From the NCBI GenBank assembly GCA_037953745.1, contig JBAKBP010007094.1:39298-103297 (forward strand): a DNA stretch of 64,000 nucleotides, written 5' to 3'. The notes beneath the pieces were generated by a model, which made no database searches, was not told the origin of the DNA, and saw nothing but the letters and a program-made list of their open reading frames with translations. Source of the stretch: Lithodes maja (taxonomy: Eukaryota; Arthropoda; Malacostraca; Decapoda; Lithodidae). The translations under genes were made by a program, and so were the position numbers. Positions 59,009 through 64,000 of the stretch are shown piece by piece. The first letter of the stretch is position 1. Every line of letters begins with the position of its first letter.

Positions 59009-59802
59009 CATGAAACAATTGCGCATAGCTCGCGAACCAATAACGCTATATTATTTTTGTTTTCACCATTAGAAAGAACATCATTTTCCGATGACGGTGA
59101 TATAAACAGTTATATACGTATCCGAGCAAATAAACCAATGCCGAGGTGGGGAACAGCTGGGAACCCAGCTAGCATCAGTGGAAAAGAGAAGGGTGAAGCA
59201 TAAATATTCGCATTTTGGCTCTTCATTTCAAATATTCATAGCGCAAAAAGTATTTGTCCTAGGAACTTCTAGTTTATTATATACTCATCAGCATTATTTG
59301 CCGTATTCATACAGCCTAAATTTAAAACCATACACTTCGTAGCAACGAAATAAATCGAAAATGTTATAAACCATATATATATTTTTTTTTCGGTCACTGC
59401 ATGGAAACAATTGCGCATAGCTCGCGAACCAATTACGCTATATTATTTTTGTTTTCACCATTGGAAAGAGCACAATGTTTCGATTCCGGTGATATATACA
59501 GTTATATATGTATCCGAGCAAATAACGCAACCACGAGGTGGGGAACAGCTCGGAACCCGGCTAGCATCCCAGGAACAGAGATGGGTGAAGTGTAAATATT
59601 CGCATTTTGGCTCTTCATTTCAAATATTCATAGCGCAAAAAGTATTTGTCCTAGGAACTTCTAGTTTGTTTTATACTCATCAGCATTATTTGCCGTATTC
59701 ATACAGCCTAAATTTAAAACCATACACTTCGTAGCAACTAAATAAATCGAAAATGTTATAAACCATATCAATCAAAATCATATTTATTTTTTCGGTCACT
59801 GC
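59009..59802 (+). repeat. Tandem duplication, ~392-bp unit
   Basis: AAACAATTGCGCATAGCTCG starts at 59013 and 59405, and each unit ends near TTTTCGGTCACTGC. Similarity by eye is high except in the middle (59130-59200 versus 59520-59590). No coding function. 59803-60147 beyond is AT-rich without a recognised feature. Confidence 0.9.
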
Positions 59803-60147
59803 TTGAGAACTATTGAAGATAAACTATTTCTGTTTTCAGATTTTGAAAGAAGAGAAAAAATACTATTATTTGAGCAAAAAAAAATATATGGTCATCACTC
59901 ACAATTTAGAGCTAGGACGGTGTGAAGACAATTGCATGGGAAATAATTGTATTCTGGACTCATTTACACTTTAATATTTCGATTTATTTACATTTTTTTT
60001 AGTTTCATCATGTACTATAAATATTCCTCTTTCCATTGACATATGATACATCACAATAAACAGCATTCTGGTGGATGAAAATGCAGGAAAACACAAGGCT
60101 TCGAAAACTCGCCCAGCCTGATATTTCGTGGCAAATTAGAGAACGCC

Positions 60148-60603
60148 TTAACCCGTGGAGCCCCGGCTAGTTTTGTAATGTTTGCGCACCAGAACCCGGC
60201 CGGTTTTCAAAAAATGGTTTTATTCCAGAAACAATAGCGAATGGGTTAGGAATGAAGGAAAAACCACGAAAAACCGCTCAAAAAGCTTAAAAAATGGTCC
60301 TACAGAGCCCCCGAAAACGGATTTTATAAGAGTAAAAAATTGAAGGCAATTATCCCAAAAAACCAGGTTATTGCGCGCTCGCGCGCACGCACGTGGACTT
60401 TGAGAGTTTTCAACCATCGGCACGGTTGCGTGGGATACGTACACAGTTCCCATACAAATCTGAGCCCTCTTGCGTGGCTACACCTGAGGTTACGGTCGGC
60501 GCAATTAGGGGAAATTAGGGTGACTCGCCAGGCGCGTCTCTGGGGCTGTGCGTTACATACATCGCCGACGCGCCAGGCGCGTCGCTGGGGCTGTACGGGT
60601 TAA
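60148..60603. mobile_element. TTAA-flanked MITE, 448 bp
   Basis: TTAA at 60148-60151 and 60600-60603. Inverted ends read CCCGTGGAGCCCCGGC and, on the other strand, CCCGTACAGCCCCAGC. Near the right end GCCAGGCGCGTC(T/G)CTGGGG occurs twice. The middle is GC-rich with GCGCGCTCGCGCGCACGCAC. No transposase, so likely moved by a piggyBac-type enzyme. Confidence 0.8.
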
Positions 60604-60993
60604 TACCCTTGTCTAGCAGGGTGTTTTGGGCTCATTTGGGCATATTCAGGCCCTTCTGCATGATAAATTAAGCATCTGCATGAAAAACAAATTATTTAGC
60701 AAAGAACTAGGCACTAAAAGCTTCAAATTGAGACCAGAACGAGCTACGTAGCACTTGTGGTTCTCTTGCAGTGATGCCACGAACATGGGAGTTTAGCATA
60801 TATCGGTATATTTTTCCAAGCTATGCTCACTACTGGCTACACTGCCGGGCTCTCAAGAACACAGGGAACATGAGTTAATGGGCGGCGGTAAGCCCTGGGA
60901 GTCGGCTGTCTGGCCCGCTGTGCCCCCGGCCATTTGCACTCGATTTTGACCCATTAAAAGCCTTAATAATGCTCCTAACTTGCTGCAAATTGG

Positions 60994-61031
60994 TGCACGA
61001 CTTAAGTCGAGTGCCGCCAATAAGGGGTTAA
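60994..61031 (-). repeat. TTAA-element end related to 34141
   Basis: Read inward on the minus strand from TTAA (61028-61031), CCCCTTATTGGCGGCACTCG and the next bases match the left end of the 34137-39123 element at about 25 of 32 positions. A partner end within 60604-61027 is not clear, although the TTAA at 60600 followed by ACCCTTGTCTAGCAGG is a weak candidate. Confidence 0.5.
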
Positions 61032-63264
61032 GCCACTTTCACACATTCACGATGTTGGTCCCGATGTACCCCGATTTGAATATCGGGACACAACGTGGTG
61101 CAATCCCCAACGTGTGTCGGGGAGCGTCGTGTTACCCGCGGTGCGGGACGTGGCAAATCGGGCTTGGCCACCAAAGGTTTGGATTTGTTCAAAAAATTTG
61201 CACGATGGACTTTTGGCGTGGTACCGTCGGGTAACGTCGGGTACAACGTGTCGATGACGTGGGTCTCGCGTGTCTGCATCCGGTATTATCGGCATCGACG
61301 TGGCGGCGTCGGGGTATAAATAGTTATAATTTATTACAATAAAAGTCATGTAATCCGAATGGCAGCGGACCGACAGTGCTTCGGATTAGTGGAGTATTCT
61401 GACAACACTATAAATACGCACATTATTAATAAATAAAGACCTGATATGGTATAGGCCTATACCGTATATACCGTATATAATATTCCATAATCAACTTATA
61501 TCAAACGAGTTAATAAGTTCAAATGAAAAACCAGTGTACCGGTATGATTACCGAAACACGTGTGTGTTAATTGTCGAGTGAGTGTGTGCGTGTGCGGGTG
61601 TGTGTGTTATTGTTCTTGTGTGGCTATATCGACCGCCACTGATACACGGTATGCCATAAATGTTATTATAATTATGCTCTATGGAATTGAATTTCATTTT
61701 ACCTAATACAGTAGTGTTTATAATAGTAAAAGCCAAAGGAAATACTAAGTGTTATTGATCAATTTAACACAAGGTAGTGTTTGTGTGGGTGGATGGGTAG
61801 AGGATGGATAGAGGAGATTGTTCCTGTGTTTTCGACGATTCCATCCTTACACAAGCTATGTTTATATCGATCCTTTTGCACAAGATAGGTTTATATCAAT
61901 ACATTTTACCTTCCACAATTAGAGAACATATGATTCATCACGAAGTGTAGCCTACCTGTGGAGATTAAACGCACTGTTATATTATATACTATATGAGATA
62001 TACCGGTACCGGTATATCGTTTTTTTATCGTTATTTTTATTTGCATAATAAATCACAACAATTTTTTCCGCTGAACATGATGGCGGTGTTTAGAATATGC
62101 TATCATCAATATTAGATTTCATAGAAATAAATCAATAACGATAGTTTTTTGTTTTTATAGAATCCCAGCCGCACCAAAATATCCGCTCTCAATTGGTTTT
62201 CACCCATAATAATTGTTTTTTAATTACATTTTTCTATGAACGGCAAGAGGAAAGGTTAGTATATAAGATTTCAACAAAACAATAAATCAAAATAATAATA
62301 TGTGGAATTTCACCGTCGGTGAAGGTTACTGTTCAGTCCGCCCGTACTTTCCCTCCCCATCTCAGTTGGTTTTCACCAATAATAATTGTTTGTTGTTATT
62401 TTAAAACAATTATGAACGGCAAGAGGAAAGGTTATTATATAAGATTTCAACAACAAAATAAATTAAAATAATAATATGTGGAATTTCACCGTAGGTGAAG
62501 GTTACTGTTCAGTCCGCCCATACTTTCCCTCCCCATTTTCACCGATAAAATATGGGACAATGAATATTCTGTAAGCAAGTAATATATTGGATTTTTCAAT
62601 AGCTTTCTAATGGTACATATATGGCCAATGTACGATCAAAACTTTTATTTTTCCTGAATATTTTTTGTCCGTCGCCGCTGTCACCCACTGGTAAATATTT
62701 TCGCTTCACTTCATGGTCTATTTTCATATAATTTAACGTTCGATACAGTTTTTAGATATTAATTTCGTATACCGGCAATGTATACAGATTGTTATTTACG
62801 AAGAACCAGCTCTCTACGACAAAAACTTGATTTTATATAAAAAAAAAGCATACGCCTATACCATACAAAGAAATAATTCGACCTTATCTTACCTTAAACT
62901 TGACCGCTGAACGTATTACCTTTAACACCATATGTATTGATGATATCTGTCAGGCTGCCTGACGTTGTGGGATCGGCCACGTGTCACCATCATAAGTCCA
63001 TCGCCCCTCGTCGTGTTCCCCACGTGCCACGTCGGGGTATGTCGGGGTACGGTTTTGACCGGAATTTTGACCGTTACAGCATTGACGTGGCGCCGTCGTG
63101 TTGCAACCGTGGTACCATCTGGCCCGGCGTGGCTACGACGTGGCTACGACGTGTCACCGTCGAGGCTTCGTCGTCGCGTACATCCTGTCACTGTCTCTGC
63201 CGATGTACCAATTTATGTACCTCGTGGCACATCGGGACCAACATGTGAATGTGTGAAAGTGGAT
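61031..63264. mobile_element. DNA element with TTA target duplication, PIF/Harbinger-like
   Basis: Ends read A(G/T)CCACTTTCACACATTCAC and continue with ATGTTGGTCCCGATGT on both sides, in inverted orientation. TTA flanks them (61028-61030 and 63265-63267). A 3-bp TTA/TAA duplication fits PIF/Harbinger, but no transposase or Myb-like ORF was found in the 2.2 kb. The outer ~300 bases of each side are GC-rich with repeated CGTCGGGGTA and ACGTGGC(A/G) motifs; the centre is AT-rich. Confidence 0.65.
62190..62541 (+). repeat. Tandem duplication, 176-bp unit
   Basis: ATGAACGGCAAGAGGAAAGG at 62236 and 62412, with GTGGAATTTCACCGT and CAGTCCGCCC in each unit. It lies inside the TTA-flanked element. Confidence 0.85.
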
Positions 63265-63293
63265 TTACCATAATTTAGCTATTTATGTTAGCG

Positions 63294-63309
63294 AATGCGA
63301 GAGGGTTAA
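63294..63309 (-). repeat. Possible TTAA-element end
   Basis: The minus strand from TTAA (63306-63309) reads CCCTCTCGCATTCGC, matching the first ~12 bases after the TTAA at 42035 (CCCTCCCGCATC). If paired they would bound the piggyBac pseudogene and everything inserted in it. Confidence 0.4.
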
Positions 63310-63435
63310 ATGGCACTGGATGAATGATCGGGCTAGGTGTAGGGCAACCGAACCTAGTTGTATCCCATACATGAATGTGCGCTGTTACCTATTTTCATTA
63401 AGGTGGTAAAAGGATAAACCCTCGGCCTTAATTAC

Positions 63436-63666
63436 ATGTCAACAATGGCAAGTGAAAACCCAGTCATAACTAAGAGGCAGACTGACTGGAGAAAATGCTG
63501 CATATGTCAAAAAGAAAAGAAAAATTTAAATCTGACTTCGCCTCCTACTCATCATGATTCAGAACATGATGGCTACACCATGATTGCCACAAATGTGCCT
63601 CTGTTTCACGAGATGTCTAAAATGCCACTTACCTTTGACCCAGAAAGGCTGGATGAAGGTGGTGGC
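63436..63666 (+). pseudogene. N-terminal fragment, second copy of the Cx2C protein family
   Basis: Starts MSTMASENPVITKRQTDW (63436) and then reads KCCICQKEKKNLNL, comparable in position with MAASEEPPTKKQTLDFNLCL of the copy at 13945. About 77 codons remain before an LTR begins at 63667. The protein family is unknown. Both copies in this window are interrupted by the same LTR family. The upstream 63310-63435 shows no promoter I can name. Confidence 0.55.
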
Positions 63667-64000
63667 TGTGACGTTAACCACTCCGTTAGAATCGCATGGC
63701 TTGTCCTACAGTGACTCGCTAGGATCGCCAGGGCAGTGGATGGGGCTACAGTTTATGTATTAGAGTGTGCTATATTTCATATGAAAGCTTGTGTCATGGG
63801 CAGTCCAGAAAGGCTCTTTGTTTTCACCCATGTCAAGGCTTTATATATTTAATTGTAAAGTATATGTTTTATCATTAACTAGTAATGATGGGATCTGGGA
63901 GAGAGAGAGAGAGTAGAACAGAGTGAGAGGGAGCGCGCAGTGTTTTTGTCCCGCTCGATGACGTCACGGCTGGCTGCCTCGTGGGGGTTGGTTGAGAGAG
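63667..64000 (+). mobile_element. LTR start, same family as 46954-55097, cut by window end
   Basis: Begins TGTGACG, then matches the young LTR at GACTCGCTAGGATCG, CAGGGCAG, TTTGTTTTCA and the ATCATTAACTAGTAATGATG region. A GA tract (63900-63914) and TGACGTCA at 63959-63966 follow, as in the LTR at 20843. Purine-rich AAGGTGGTGGC lies just before it, so either a 3' LTR or a fresh 5' insertion is possible. It continues past the window. Confidence 0.7.

Noticed and set aside
61047..61349. Overlapping open frames on both strands in the GC-rich arm of the 61031 element, also 62937-63273
   Set aside because: Compositional; they follow the repeated CGTCGGGG motifs of the element arm.

Overview
This is eukaryotic repeat-rich DNA, most likely from an invertebrate. 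A decapod crustacean is my best guess, from the abundance of long GA/CT, AT and GTT microsatellites and the mix of CR1-type LINEs, IS630/Tc1/mariner, piggyBac-like and Gypsy-type LTR elements. That identification is inference; no host gene was found to confirm it. There is no bacterial gene organisation and no CRISPR array. Nearly all recognisable protein-coding sequence belongs to mobile elements, mostly broken.

Layout. 5-3613: an element with ~215-bp terminal inverted repeats (TIRs) carrying a 5'-truncated CR1 copy. 6133-9520: a LINE with RNase H (LINE-A), split by a second LINE (LINE-B, 7438-9283) with a 12-bp target duplication. 10.4-11.7 kb: a duplicated non-coding repeat. 12434-12915: a LINE RT remnant. 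13945-20842: a decayed copy of an unrecognised protein with two Cys2...His-Cys modules, split at a TA by a 4.15-kb mariner-superfamily element (15547-19699; long TIRs, intron-containing transposase with wide D-E spacing). That copy is cut at 20843 by an old LTR. 23478-24340: a LINE C-terminal piece resembling a restriction-like endonuclease. 24.3-31 kb: few recognisable features apart from a hairpin MITE, tRNA-like sequences and LINE tails.

31-41.1 kb is a three-level nest: a minus-strand CR1 with ORF1 and ORF2, a TTAA-flanked element (34137-39123) inserted into the start of its ORF2, and a near-complete plus-strand CR1 inside that. 43.36-46.65 kb is a ~185-bp satellite of about 18 units. Its last unit resembles the 3' tail of LINE-B. 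46954-55097 is a Gypsy-type LTR retrotransposon with 1841-bp LTRs that differ at one position by eye, an open gag-protease frame and a collapsed pol. It lies in an 18-bp minisatellite just upstream of a piggyBac transposase pseudogene (55174-58192). The end of the window holds a 392-bp tandem duplication, a TTAA-flanked MITE, a 2.2-kb element with TTA target duplications, a second N-terminal fragment of the Cys2 protein family, and the start of another LTR of the same family.

The parts do not form a pathway. Order of insertion can be read at several places because removing the inner element restores the outer reading frame. This is clearest for the TTAA element inside CR1 ORF2 and for the mariner-type element inside the unknown ORF.
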